Source of the DNA: Beijerinckiaceae bacterium
Lineage (GTDB): Bacteria > Pseudomonadota > Alphaproteobacteria > Rhizobiales > Beijerinckiaceae
Direction: 5' to 3'
Assembly (NCBI GenBank): GCA_947452005.1
Contig: CANGBC010000002.1
Span: forward strand, 206,981 to 270,980
DNA length: 64,000 nt
In this document: piece by piece, positions 25,128 to 33,750 of the stretch
Layout of the letters: every line of letters begins with the position of its first letter
How positions within the stretch are numbered: the stretch's first letter is position 1
Translations under genes and position numbers: made by a program
Notes under the pieces: generated by a model
Told to the model about the DNA's origin: nothing
Database searches by the model: none
Seen by the model: the letters and a program-made list of their open reading frames with translations, nothing else

Positions 25128-25213
25128 CGTCATTGCGAGGAGCAAAGCGACGAAGCAATCCAGAGCTTCACGTGGGGCCTTCTGGATTGCTTCGCTTCGC
25201 TCGCAATGACGAG
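25128..25213. repeat. Interspersed palindromic repeat, copy 4
   Basis: 86 bp copy: CGTCATTGCGAGGAGC, GAAGCAATCCAGA / TCTGGATTGCTTCGC and TCGCTCGCAATGACGAG. It abuts the terminator at 25094-25123 and ends three bases before the stop of the convergent alpha/beta hydrolase gene. Confidence 0.9.
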
Positions 25214-25216
25214 CTG

Positions 25217-26065
25217 TTAGACGCTACCCAGAAACTCCAACAGCTCTTTGCGGGTCGCTTCTTCGCTCTGGCCAGCTGTCGCCATATCCCAATAACGCGC
25301 TTTTGGCAGGCATTCCTGCAAATAGCGCGCTGCTGAGGTGGAGTGGAAATTATCAGCACCCGGCACGATGAGTGCAGGCAAGTCGCAACGCATCATGTCT
25401 TCTGGCTCGGCGCCCGGTGCCGTGTCGCGGTCCATCAGGCCGCGCACCATGCCCACCACGATATGCTTGTACTTTTCAACATCGAGCTGCGCATAAGTTT
25501 CGGCAAAAGCCTCATCTGACTTGATGGTCGAGGCCCATGGGCCCCCGCGCGGATCAGCGCCAAACGCCTTGCCGTCACGCTTCACCAGATCAACCACCGC
25601 CTGCATGCCATTCTGATGCACAAAGGCCAGATGCTCGGCAAAGCGCTGATGGCTCGACATGCGATATTTGGGACCACCCACGGGCCAGTAGATGACCATG
25701 GAGGAGACGCGCTCGGGCGCCTGTGTGCCCATGGCAATCACCGGCGAGCAGCCCATGCAGCCGCCCATGATATGCACCTTGTCGATCTTCAGATGATCGA
25801 GCAGCGCCACGCCTTGGCGGACAAAATGGCCCCAGGTGACGCGCTCGACGCGCCCACCCGACTGGCCGCATTCGCGCCGGTCAAACAGGATGACCTGATA
25901 ATGCTGCGTCAGATACTCGAGCGGCTTGGTCTTGGCATAGATGCCCAGCGACGACCATTTCTCGATCGTGGCGTCAAAACCACCTGGCGAAAACATGAGC
26001 AGCGGCGGACCCTCTCCCCGGACTTCATAGCGGGTGGAAATGCCGTCAAGGAGCGCTGTGGCCAT
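25217..26065 (-). CDS. Alpha/beta hydrolase with cysteine nucleophile elbow
   Basis: 282 residues from the ATG at 26065. The fold markers are LLMFSPGGFDATIEKW (oxyanion region), VILFDRRECGQSGG, and the nucleophile elbow VHIMGGCMGCSPV, in which the G-x-Nuc-x-G position holds Cys instead of Ser, as in dienelactone hydrolases. LPALIVPGADNFHSTS gives the acid and a candidate His. It should hydrolyse a small ester, thioester or C-C bond. It is divergent from the ligJ-like gene (187 bp) and flanked by catabolic genes, so a role in the same pathway is likely. Confidence 0.82.
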   Translation of the reverse strand: MATALLDGISTRYEVRGEGPPLLMFSPGGFDATIEKWSSLGIYAKTKPLEYLTQHYQVILFDRRECGQSGGRVERVTWGHFVRQGVALLDHLKIDKVHIMGGCMGCSPVIAMGTQAPERVSSMVIYWPVGGPKYRMSSHQRFAEHLAFVHQNGMQAVVDLVKRDGKAFGADPRGGPWASTIKSDEAFAETYAQLDVEKYKHIVVGMVRGLMDRDTAPGAEPEDMMRCDLPALIVPGADNFHSTSAARYLQECLPKARYWDMATAGQSEEATRKELLEFLGSV

Positions 26066-26252
26066 GTCGTTTCCTGCTTGTTTCTTGAAGATAAATGGCT
26101 CGGTGGTAGCGCAGAATTCATACCCCGCCAGAGTTTTGTCAATGGCCGTCCGAGAAAGCCGATCCAAACGTCTTGCCATGGGCGCGGCGCTCTGTTTAAG
26201 AGGACGGGAAGAGCCCAAAAGGGCTGGAGCTTCAGGAGAGGGCGATCAGCCA

Positions 26253-27278
26253 ATGATCATCGATATTCACGGCCATTACACCACTGAACCGCAGTCACTG
26301 TTTGCGTTCCGCGACAAGCAGCTCGCAGGGCTCGTCGACGCCACACGCAAGCCGGCCACCAATGATCTGGGCATCACTGATGAACAGCTCGTGCAATCTG
26401 TGCAGCGCCAGCTCGCGTTCCAGAAAGAGCGCGGCTCTGACATCACCATCTTCTCACCGCGCGCCTCGGGCATGGGTCACCATGTTGGCCCTGAATGGGT
26501 CAGCCAGGAATGGACGCGGATGAACAATGATCTCATCCATCGCATCTGCGCGCTGCTGCCAGACAATTTCATCGGCGTCGGCCAGCTGCCGCAGTCACCC
26601 GGCGTTGATCCGCGCAATTGCATTCCTGAACTGGAACGCATGGTCAATGAACTGGGCTTCGTCGGCGTGAACCTCAATCCCGATCCGTCGGGCGGCTATT
26701 GGACAGATCCGCCGATGACGGATCGCTACTGGTATCCGATTTACGAAAAGCTCGTTGAGCTTGATGTGCCGGCGATGATCCACGTGACGGGTTCGTGCAA
26801 CCCCAACTTCCATGCAACGGGCGCGCATTACATCAATGCCGACACGACGGTGTTCATGCAGTTGATCCAAGGCAATCTGTTCAAGGATTTCCCGACGCTG
26901 AAATTTGTCATCCCGCATGGCGGCGGCGCTGTGCCTTATCATTGGGGTCGCTACCGCGGCCTGTCGATGATGATGAAGAAGCCCCCGCTCGTCGAATATC
27001 TGATGAAGAATGTCTATTTTGACACCTGCGTCTATCATCAGCCGGGAATTGATCTGCTCGCCAAGGTCATTCCGGTCGAGAACATTCTCTTCGCGTCGGA
27101 AATGATTGGCGCTGTGCAGGGCATTGATCCTGAGACCGGCCATTATTTCGATGACACGCGCCGCTATGTGGACGCGGCCAAGAACCTGTCTGAAGAAGAT
27201 CGCTACAAGATCTTCGAAGGCAATGCGCGCACGGTCTATCCGCGTCTCGACGCGATCCTGAAGAAGCGCGGCCTTTAA
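26253..27278 (+). CDS. ligJ: 4-oxalomesaconate hydratase-like amidohydrolase (LigJ type)
   Basis: 341 residues, the same length as LigJ. It begins MIIDIHGHYTTEP (HxH metal motif), has VELDVPAMIHVTG, FPTLKFVIPHGGGAVPYHWGR, and the very characteristic C-terminal LFASEMIGAVQGIDPETGHYF. LigJ hydrates 4-oxalomesaconate to 4-carboxy-4-hydroxy-2-oxoadipate in protocatechuate 4,5-cleavage and gallate pathways. The start at 26253 follows AGGAGAGGG. An aldolase gene follows after a terminator. The ring-cleavage enzyme LigAB and LigC are not in the window. Confidence 0.86.
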   Translation: MIIDIHGHYTTEPQSLFAFRDKQLAGLVDATRKPATNDLGITDEQLVQSVQRQLAFQKERGSDITIFSPRASGMGHHVGPEWVSQEWTRMNNDLIHRICALLPDNFIGVGQLPQSPGVDPRNCIPELERMVNELGFVGVNLNPDPSGGYWTDPPMTDRYWYPIYEKLVELDVPAMIHVTGSCNPNFHATGAHYINADTTVFMQLIQGNLFKDFPTLKFVIPHGGGAVPYHWGRYRGLSMMMKKPPLVEYLMKNVYFDTCVYHQPGIDLLAKVIPVENILFASEMIGAVQGIDPETGHYFDDTRRYVDAAKNLSEEDRYKIFEGNARTVYPRLDAILKKRGL

Positions 27279-27290
27279 GAAACACCTGTC

Positions 27291-27319
27291 GGGCGGCGAT
27301 CTTTCGCCGCCCTTTCCTT
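27291..27319 (+). terminator. Rho-independent terminator after ligJ-like gene
   Basis: GGGCGGCGA-TCTT-TCGCCGCCC, a 9 bp stem with a tetraloop, followed by TTTCCTTTT. It separates the hydratase and aldolase genes, so the aldolase may have its own promoter or rely on read-through. Confidence 0.82.
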
Positions 27320-27347
27320 TTCATGCGACATTCAATCGGAGACCGTC

Positions 27348-28202
27348 ATGTCCCTGCCCCGCCTCAACGGCATTATTCGCGCGCTGGAAAATGGCCAGCA
27401 TGCAATCTCGTCCTTCCAGCCCATCGACATCAATGTCGCGGTCGAACTGACGCAATCCAATTATGATGGCATCGTGCTTGAAGGCGAGCATCAGGGCTGG
27501 GACATCACAACGATGCGCCATTCTCTGCAATACATGCTCAACCGTGGACAGATCGCCAAGAATGGCGTCGCCCCGAAAGTCACACCGATGGCGCGCGTGC
27601 CCTCGAATGGCGTTGAGAAGAATCAATTCTTGGCCAAACAGGCGCTCGACATTGGCTGCTATGGCATCGTCTTCCCGCATATCTCGACGGTTGAAGAAGC
27701 CTATAATGCAATCTCGGCTTGCCGCTATTCGCGGCTGAAAGACAAGCCGCTGTATGAGCCGCAAGGCATTCGTGGTGACGGCCCGATGCAGGCTTGCCGC
27801 TATTGGGGCATCAGCCAGCAGGAATATTACGAAGTGGCAGACGTCTGGCCGCTGGCACCGAAGGGTGAGCTGTTCATCATTCTGCAGATCGAAGATACGC
27901 ATGGCATCGAGAACCTCGATGACATTCTCAAAAACGTGCCCGGCATCGGCGCGATTTTGATTGGTGAAGGCGATCTTTCCCAAGAGCTCGGTTATCCGCG
28001 CCAGACCGAGCATCCGGTTGTGCTCGATGCGATGGCGAAAGTTGTCGACACCTGCAAGCGCCACGGCGTCATTGTTGGTCATCCGCATGTGTCGGGTGCC
28101 AATGCAGAGCGCGTGATTTCAGAAGGCTATCGCTTCCTGATGTGCGCAGCACCGCGCAGCTACAACACGCTCGACAATACGCGCAAGCTGGTGGGTCGCT
28201 GA
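27348..28202 (+). CDS. HpcH/HpaI-family aldolase
   Basis: 284 residues of the metal-dependent class II pyruvate aldolase family. Motifs: YDGIVLEGEHQGWDITTMRH (catalytic Glu/His region), GCYGIVFPHISTVEEAYNA (metal and substrate loop), LFIILQIEDTHGIENLDDIL and ILIGEGDLSQELGY. Members split or form 4-hydroxy-2-oxo acids. Next to a LigJ-like hydratase the natural inference is cleavage of 4-carboxy-4-hydroxy-2-oxoadipate to pyruvate and oxaloacetate, in place of LigK. GGAG lies 8 nt before the ATG. Confidence 0.85.
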   Translation: MSLPRLNGIIRALENGQHAISSFQPIDINVAVELTQSNYDGIVLEGEHQGWDITTMRHSLQYMLNRGQIAKNGVAPKVTPMARVPSNGVEKNQFLAKQALDIGCYGIVFPHISTVEEAYNAISACRYSRLKDKPLYEPQGIRGDGPMQACRYWGISQQEYYEVADVWPLAPKGELFIILQIEDTHGIENLDDILKNVPGIGAILIGEGDLSQELGYPRQTEHPVVLDAMAKVVDTCKRHGVIVGHPHVSGANAERVISEGYRFLMCAAPRSYNTLDNTRKLVGR

Positions 28203-28235
28203 GACCCCTCCCGCCAACACGCTCAACAAATCATG

Positions 28236-28268
28236 AAAAAGCCCCGGCAAATGCTGGGGCTTTTTTTT
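28236..28268 (+). terminator. Rho-independent terminator after aldolase gene
   Basis: AAAAAGCCCCGGCAAATGCTGGGGCTTTTTTTT: a 9 bp-plus stem with a T8 tail, the strongest intrinsic terminator in the window. Confidence 0.92.
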
Positions 28269-28407
28269 ATGCGCCACCTTCAGCGGAACCGCAAAAAACC
28301 ACCGAAACGCACAAGAGTTCATCGGAATCGGAAATATTTTGCGGTGATCAAGAAACAAAGCGCCAAGCTCGCGCGTTTCTGTGACATAGTGAGCTGGGGG
28401 ACAGATT

Positions 28408-29730
28408 TTGGCTGAAGGCCGGCATCCACGCACGCAAGGCAATGAGGATCCGGAAGGCGAAAGCCCGGTCGTTGGTTCCTCGCGTCCACGCATGCTCGGC
28501 ATTTTAGGGCCAGGACTCATTGCTGGCGCATCTGATGACGACCCCAGCGGCATTGCCACATATTCGCAAGCTGGCGCGCAATATGGCTACGGTCTGGCTT
28601 GGACGCTCGTTCTCACCTATCCGCTGATGACCGCTGTGCAGATGATTTCTGCGCGCATTGGGCGCACGACAGGGCACGGCATTGCAGGCATTTTGCGCCG
28701 CTTTTATCCCAACTGGCTGCTGCAAGTTCTCGTCTTCCTGCTGGTCAGCGCCAACACCATCAATCTGGGTGCGGACCTGGGCGCCATGGCGGAAGCCTTT
28801 GTGCTGGTGGTGCCCGGCCCGCCGAAATGGCTGCTCATCGTTTTCTTCGCAACCATCTGCGTCTATGCGCAGGTGTTCTTGCAATACACGCGCTATGTGG
28901 CCGTTCTCAAATGGCTGACGCTGGCTCTCTTTGCCTATTTCGCGGCCTTGCTGACCACGCATATTGATGCAAAAGCCCTGTGGCTTGGGCTTGTCTGGCC
29001 ACGGCTTGAATGGTCGAGCACTTATCTGACAACCGTCGTTGCGCTGTTTGGCACGACCATCAGTCCCTATCTCTTCTTCTGGCAAGCAGCACAAGAGGTG
29101 GAAGATATTCACGCCTATCGGCGCCGCCATAGCCTCAACCATTCTCCTCAGCAGGGCGGCCCTGCTCTGCACCGGATTGAAATCGACACGCTGGTCGGCA
29201 TGGCTTTTTCCAATCTGGTGGCTCTGGCCATTGTCATCACCACGGCTGCGACTTTGAACAAGCAGGGCATCATGGACATACAGACCTCCGCACAGGCAGC
29301 TGAAGCTTTGCGACCCATCGCGGGTGAGTTTGCCTTTCTGGTTTTTGCCTTTGGCATTATCGGCACAGGCCTGCTGGCCGTGCCGGTGCTGGCGGGCTCA
29401 GCCGCCTATGCACTCGGCGAAGCGCGCAAATGGCCGGTGGGCTTTTCGCGCAAATGGCAGGAGGCGAAAGCTTTCTACGGCACAGTCGCGCTGGCCACAT
29501 TGGTCGGCATGATTTTGAATTTCACCGAGATCGACCCGATCAAAGCGCTGTACTGGAGCGCCGTGATCAACGGGGTTGCGGCGGTTCCCGTGCTCATCAC
29601 CATGATGCTGATTGGGCGGCGCAGCGATATTCTGGGCACATTCACGCTCGGCCGCACGCTGACGATCCTCGGCTGGTTTGCCACCGGCCTGATGGGCGTG
29701 ACCGTTCTGGCCATGGTCTTCGTGTCATGA
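28408..29730 (+). CDS. NRAMP-related divalent metal transporter with divergent metal-site motifs
   Basis: 440 residues, about 11 membrane segments. It begins with a TTG at 28408 (GGGGGA upstream). The first membrane helix reads LGPGLIAGASDDDPSGIATYSQ; in canonical NRAMP (MntH) this is DPGN. The sixth-helix equivalent reads TTISPYLFFWQAAQE where MntH has the MPH motif with the metal-binding Met. The fold is therefore NRAMP-like but the Mn/Fe site is altered, as in NRAMP-related magnesium transporters. The ion is uncertain (Mg2+ is a candidate). It appears monocistronic. Confidence 0.85.
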   Translation: MAEGRHPRTQGNEDPEGESPVVGSSRPRMLGILGPGLIAGASDDDPSGIATYSQAGAQYGYGLAWTLVLTYPLMTAVQMISARIGRTTGHGIAGILRRFYPNWLLQVLVFLLVSANTINLGADLGAMAEAFVLVVPGPPKWLLIVFFATICVYAQVFLQYTRYVAVLKWLTLALFAYFAALLTTHIDAKALWLGLVWPRLEWSSTYLTTVVALFGTTISPYLFFWQAAQEVEDIHAYRRRHSLNHSPQQGGPALHRIEIDTLVGMAFSNLVALAIVITTAATLNKQGIMDIQTSAQAAEALRPIAGEFAFLVFAFGIIGTGLLAVPVLAGSAAYALGEARKWPVGFSRKWQEAKAFYGTVALATLVGMILNFTEIDPIKALYWSAVINGVAAVPVLITMMLIGRRSDILGTFTLGRTLTILGWFATGLMGVTVLAMVFVS

Positions 29731-29817
29731 CGTTTTCTCGCTCGGCCGATCCCGCAAACCGCCTCACCGAGAGGTTTTTGCGGAGCATGAAGAGTGGCGC
29801 CGCGCACCGATAACGGA

Positions 29818-29880
29818 AAAATTTTCTCCTAATTATTGAATATAAATCAAATGCTTAATTGATAATTGGCGTTAAATTTT
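29818..29880 (+). promoter_or_regulatory. AT-rich upstream region of the nfr-like operon
   Basis: A ~60 bp AT-rich island, unusual for this window, immediately before the NfrA-like gene. A TTGAAT (29836) with GATAAT (29861) is a possible but poorly spaced (19 bp) -35/-10 pair. AT-rich leaders like this often bind nucleoid-associated repressors (inference). Confidence 0.35.
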
Positions 29881-29906
29881 GAAACCTGAAACATAGCGAC
29901 TGCCTG

Positions 29907-31139
29907 ATGCAATCTCCTTTGTCTCAATACATCCGTTTTGTTGTGCGCTTTGTTTTGGCGCTCGGCCTTGCGTTGCCTGCGCTGCCAAGCTTTGCGGGAA
30001 CACCGTCAGCCGATGAGCTGTCACACCGCCTTGCGCAAGCCAATCGGCAATCCCGCAACGCTTGGGCGCAGATGAATGCAGCCTATGGCTTGCTCGCGCG
30101 CAAAGACCCACGCGCCCTGCACTATCTTGAACGCGCAGCAGAGCTGAAGCCGCGCGATACGAAAATTCTCGAACAGCTCGGCTATGCACGGCTGGCGGCC
30201 GGCAATCGCCGTGGTGCGATCGCAGCTTTTCGTGCAGCGCTTGCGATGGATCCCAACAATGAAAGCCTGCGACTGCAGCTGGTCTATACGCAAGATGCGG
30301 AAGGTTTGCGTCGCGCGGCTGCAGAAGATGCCCGTCATGTTGCCATGGCGAGAGGCGCCCGCGCGGTTGAGGGATGCGCGGCTTGGAATACTCTGGCTGG
30401 ACTGCCAGACCGCATCCTGCCCAAACCCTGGTTCACGGAAACTTATCTCGCACCAGAATATCGCGCGCATGATCGCTTGGGCGTCACGCCCCTGCAATTG
30501 CGCGTTGGGCGCGCGCTGATCGGCGACGACATTTTGTCGGTCTACGGATCTATGCGCACCACATGGGACAGCCGCACGCATTATTCCGCAACATCGCAAC
30601 AGGTCTTTTACGATGATGCGATGATCTTTGCCGGCGGCCTGCGTCTGCGGCCATGGGAAGGCGCGCCCATCTTTGCTTTTCTTGAGCAGGGCGTTGCGGG
30701 AGACCTTTCACAGCGCAACCGCGCGCGCTGGCGCTCTGACACACGCACCGGGCTCGTGTTTGAAAGCGCCTGGGAAGCGGCACCCGCCTCGTGCACCGAT
30801 CATGTGCGTTTTGTCTTCACACCCATCATCGATGTCTATGCCGAGACCATCTGGTTTTCGCGCTATCAGGACATGATTGCCTATGCGCGCGTGCGCCCTG
30901 GCGTGCGCGTGATGGAAACATCCTTCGGTCATCTGGAAGCCTATGGCCTGGCTGCCATCACCCGCGACACTGCGGGGCGGCGCGACAATCGCTTCCATGA
31001 ATTGGGCGCCGGCATTGCCTTCAAATTCCTGGCACCGCTGCGCATCACGTTCCGTGCAGAAGCTGTGCGGGTTTTTCAGACCGGCGCAGGCCATGTTCTG
31101 GATGGACGCGTGCGGCTCGAACATGAGGTGCGCTTCTGA
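29907..31139 (+). CDS. nfrA: NfrA-like outer-membrane protein (TPR plus beta-barrel)
   Basis: 410 residues. A signal peptide ends near PSFAG; residues 35-150 contain TPR helices (AAYGLLARKDPRALHYLERAAELKP, ARLAAGNRRGAIAAFRAALAMDP); the C-terminal ~230 residues alternate like an outer-membrane barrel and include KPWFTETYLAPEYRAHDR, PLQLRVGRAL and a final aromatic F. This matches the C-terminal domain of NfrA, the phage N4 adsorption protein, but is much shorter than E. coli NfrA (~990 residues) because most TPRs are absent. Probable role: glycan export pore or scaffold. The stop overlaps the nfrB-like start (TGATG). Confidence 0.8.
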   Translation: MQSPLSQYIRFVVRFVLALGLALPALPSFAGTPSADELSHRLAQANRQSRNAWAQMNAAYGLLARKDPRALHYLERAAELKPRDTKILEQLGYARLAAGNRRGAIAAFRAALAMDPNNESLRLQLVYTQDAEGLRRAAAEDARHVAMARGARAVEGCAAWNTLAGLPDRILPKPWFTETYLAPEYRAHDRLGVTPLQLRVGRALIGDDILSVYGSMRTTWDSRTHYSATSQQVFYDDAMIFAGGLRLRPWEGAPIFAFLEQGVAGDLSQRNRARWRSDTRTGLVFESAWEAAPASCTDHVRFVFTPIIDVYAETIWFSRYQDMIAYARVRPGVRVMETSFGHLEAYGLAAITRDTAGRRDNRFHELGAGIAFKFLAPLRITFRAEAVRVFQTGAGHVLDGRVRLEHEVRF

Positions 31140-32575
31140 TGTTCGAAACTTACCTCTCCACCATCCACATCGCCATTTGGGTGATTGCTATCATCTTCCT
31201 GCTCAGCGGGCTCGACGAGCTTGTGTTCGACGCGGCCTATATTGCCTGGAAATTCTATTATCGCTTCGTGCTGGTGCGCGGGAAGCAGCGCTTGCAGCTC
31301 GCCACCCTGCAAAACAAGCCCGAACAGACCGTCGCCATCATGGTCCCTGCTTGGCATGAGGAAGCGGTCATTGCCGCTATGGTGCGCAATGCGATCAAGA
31401 CGATTGATTATCGCAATTTCATCATTGTGGTTGGCGTCTACCCGAACGATCCGGGCACACGCGCGGCGCTGGATGTTGTCTTGGCTGAACATCCCGACCA
31501 TGTGCGCGCCGCCATTGTGAGGAATGATGGCCCGACCACGAAATCAGATTGCCTGAATGCGATCCTGCGCGAAATTCGCGTCTGGGAACAAGAGACCGGC
31601 AAGGAAACGCAGATCTATGTTCTGCATGATGCCGAAGACCATGTGCCGCGCTATGGGCTCAAAGTGTTCAACTTCCTCATGCCCCGCAAAGCCATTGTGC
31701 AATTGCCGGTCTTTCCGCTGCATGTGCCGTGGTACTCGTTCACCGAGGGGCATTACCTCGATGAATTTGCGCAAGTGCATGTGAAAGATCTGCGCGTGCG
31801 CGAATGGCTGACGGGTGGCGTGCCCAGCGCGGGAGTCGGCACCGCCTTCAGCCGCGATGCCGTCAATATCGCCTGGCAGGAAGACATTGAAGGCGCGTTT
31901 CGTGAAGACCTGCTGACGGAAGATTATGAGATTGCCATGCAGCTTTTGCGGCGTGGTGCCCATTCAGCTTTCTTCGATGGCATTGTGCGCGGCGGCGATC
32001 TGCCCCCACCAGCCTTGCGCCTGTGGGCCATGCCCGGCGTGCCCGCTGTGCGTGGCGCCTTCCCCAATCGCTTCTGGGCGTCTGTGCGGCAAAAGACCCG
32101 CTGGACGCTGGGCATCACTTTGCAAGGCTGGGAAGATTTGGGCTGGGAAGGCTCGCCCTGGCAGAAATATCTGTTCTTTCGGGATCGCAAACCGCTGTTC
32201 ACCAATATCGCCAATGTCGGCGCTTATTTTGTCGCCATTGCCTGGCTCGTGCCCTGGGCCATTGACCAATTGTTTTTCGACGCCAGCCTGCTGCCGCCGC
32301 TTTATGAAACCGGTTCAGCCTTGCACCAGCTTGTGATCACCAACATTACGATCCTGATGATCTTCATGGTCGTGCGTGCGCTGTGCACATTGCAAGCCTT
32401 TGGGCCAGCCCACGCACTCATGTCTTTCCCGCGTCTGGTCTGGGCCAATTTCATCAACTTCGTCGCCACCGTGCGCGCGCTGCGTCAATATTTTGATGCA
32501 CGGCGCAAGGGCATCAAACGAATCCCGTGGGAAAAAACAACACACGCCCTCGACCCCTTTGAGGCCAGTTCATGA
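31139..32575 (+). CDS. nfrB: NfrB-like membrane glycosyltransferase (GT2, exopolysaccharide synthase)
   Basis: 478 residues. One N-terminal membrane helix (about 8-28), a GT2 catalytic domain with VAIMVPAWHEE, DAED (164-167), TED (260-262) and Q(318)KTRW, then C-terminal membrane helices near 355-378 and 398-420. These are the processive glycan synthase motifs (D, DxD, TED, QxxRW). E. coli NfrB (~745 residues) carries an extra C-terminal MshEN-type c-di-GMP domain that is missing here; the protein ends soon after the last helix. It overlaps nfrA (TGATG) and the next gene (ATGA). Confidence 0.88.
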   Translation: MFETYLSTIHIAIWVIAIIFLLSGLDELVFDAAYIAWKFYYRFVLVRGKQRLQLATLQNKPEQTVAIMVPAWHEEAVIAAMVRNAIKTIDYRNFIIVVGVYPNDPGTRAALDVVLAEHPDHVRAAIVRNDGPTTKSDCLNAILREIRVWEQETGKETQIYVLHDAEDHVPRYGLKVFNFLMPRKAIVQLPVFPLHVPWYSFTEGHYLDEFAQVHVKDLRVREWLTGGVPSAGVGTAFSRDAVNIAWQEDIEGAFREDLLTEDYEIAMQLLRRGAHSAFFDGIVRGGDLPPPALRLWAMPGVPAVRGAFPNRFWASVRQKTRWTLGITLQGWEDLGWEGSPWQKYLFFRDRKPLFTNIANVGAYFVAIAWLVPWAIDQLFFDASLLPPLYETGSALHQLVITNITILMIFMVVRALCTLQAFGPAHALMSFPRLVWANFINFVATVRALRQYFDARRKGIKRIPWEKTTHALDPFEASS

Positions 32576-33750
32576 GAACATCCATGAAACGCTTATGCTC
32601 GCTCTTGGTAACAGCCCTTGTGATTTCGCTTGGCGGCGCACCCGCGCGCGCGCAAAAGGTTGCGACCGTTCTCATTGATGCCGAGTTTAGCCACCCCACC
32701 AGCACGTCGGCGCAAGCCATCGAGCTGGGTGCCCGAATGGCGGCACGCGAGATCGAACAATCAGGGCTGCTGGGTGACATCCGCCTGGAAATTCGTACCA
32801 GTGACAATCGCGGTGTCTCCGCCATTGGCGTCGATAATTTTCTCGATGCGGCGAAAGATCCCTCCGTCATTGCCGTGATGGGGGGCAAATTCAGTCCCGT
32901 GCAGATTGAAGTTGTTCCCTATGCCCATTCAGAAAAGCTGATCTTGCTCGACCCCTGGGGTTCAGCCGATGGCATTGTCGACAATGGTTATCGACCCAAT
33001 TGGGCGTTTCGTCTGTCCCTCAAGGATGAATGGGCGAGCCAGGCTTTCGTGCAGACCGCCAAAAAGCTGGGTGCGCGCCAGATCGGCGTGATCTTGCCCA
33101 ACACAGCATGGGGGCGCAGCACACAGACAGCGCTCGCCGCGCAAGCACGCACCAGCGCCCTGCGCATTGTTGGTGAGCGCTGGTATAATTGGGGCGAGAC
33201 CTCGCTAATCCAGCGCTATCAAGATCTGATTGCCGATGGCGCCGAGATCATTGTGCTGGTCGCCAATGAGATTGAGGGCTCCATCCTCGTGCGCGAAGTC
33301 GCGCAAGTGCCCGAAAATCAGCGCCGCCCCATTCTCTCGCACTGGGGTGTGACGGGCGGCAATTTTGAAAAGCTGGCGCCGCAAGTCAGCGGCCTTGATT
33401 TCCGTGTCGTGCAAACATTCTCGTTCCACAAGCCGCGCACGGAAAAGGCCAAAGCCTTTTTGCGTGACGTGATGGCGGCCACAGGCAAGAGCGCGATTGG
33501 CGAGATCGACAGCCCGGCTGGCATTGCGCATGCCTATGATCTGACCTGGATGGTGGGGAAAGCCATTGCCAAGGCGGGCAGCACGGACCGCGACAAGATC
33601 CGTGATGCGCTGGAGACGCTTGGTCCGCATGAAGGGGTTGTGCGCAACTATCCAAAACCTTTCTCCGCAGACTCTCACGAAGCCTTGTCGAAAGACGAGG
33701 TGTTTTTTGCGCGCTTCCGGGCCGAAAACGGCTTGGTGCCGGAGGACTGA
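32572..33750 (+). CDS. Periplasmic branched-chain-amino-acid-type binding protein (peripl_BP_6), embedded in the nfr-like operon
   Basis: 392 residues. A signal peptide (LCSLLVTALVISLGGAPARAQ) precedes a type I periplasmic binding fold: VATVLIDAEFSHPTSTSAQAIELGARMAARE, VIAVMGGKFSPVQIEVVPYAHS, RQIGVILPNTAWGRST and an EIIVLVANEIEGSILVREV stretch. It is a LivJ-like receptor but no ABC importer genes are linked. Its start overlaps nfrB (ATGA) and its stop overlaps the diguanylate cyclase start (TGATG), so it is co-made with both. I infer a sensory role, presenting a ligand to the cyclase's periplasmic domain. Confidence 0.85.
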   Translation: MRTSMKRLCSLLVTALVISLGGAPARAQKVATVLIDAEFSHPTSTSAQAIELGARMAAREIEQSGLLGDIRLEIRTSDNRGVSAIGVDNFLDAAKDPSVIAVMGGKFSPVQIEVVPYAHSEKLILLDPWGSADGIVDNGYRPNWAFRLSLKDEWASQAFVQTAKKLGARQIGVILPNTAWGRSTQTALAAQARTSALRIVGERWYNWGETSLIQRYQDLIADGAEIIVLVANEIEGSILVREVAQVPENQRRPILSHWGVTGGNFEKLAPQVSGLDFRVVQTFSFHKPRTEKAKAFLRDVMAATGKSAIGEIDSPAGIAHAYDLTWMVGKAIAKAGSTDRDKIRDALETLGPHEGVVRNYPKPFSADSHEALSKDEVFFARFRAENGLVPED

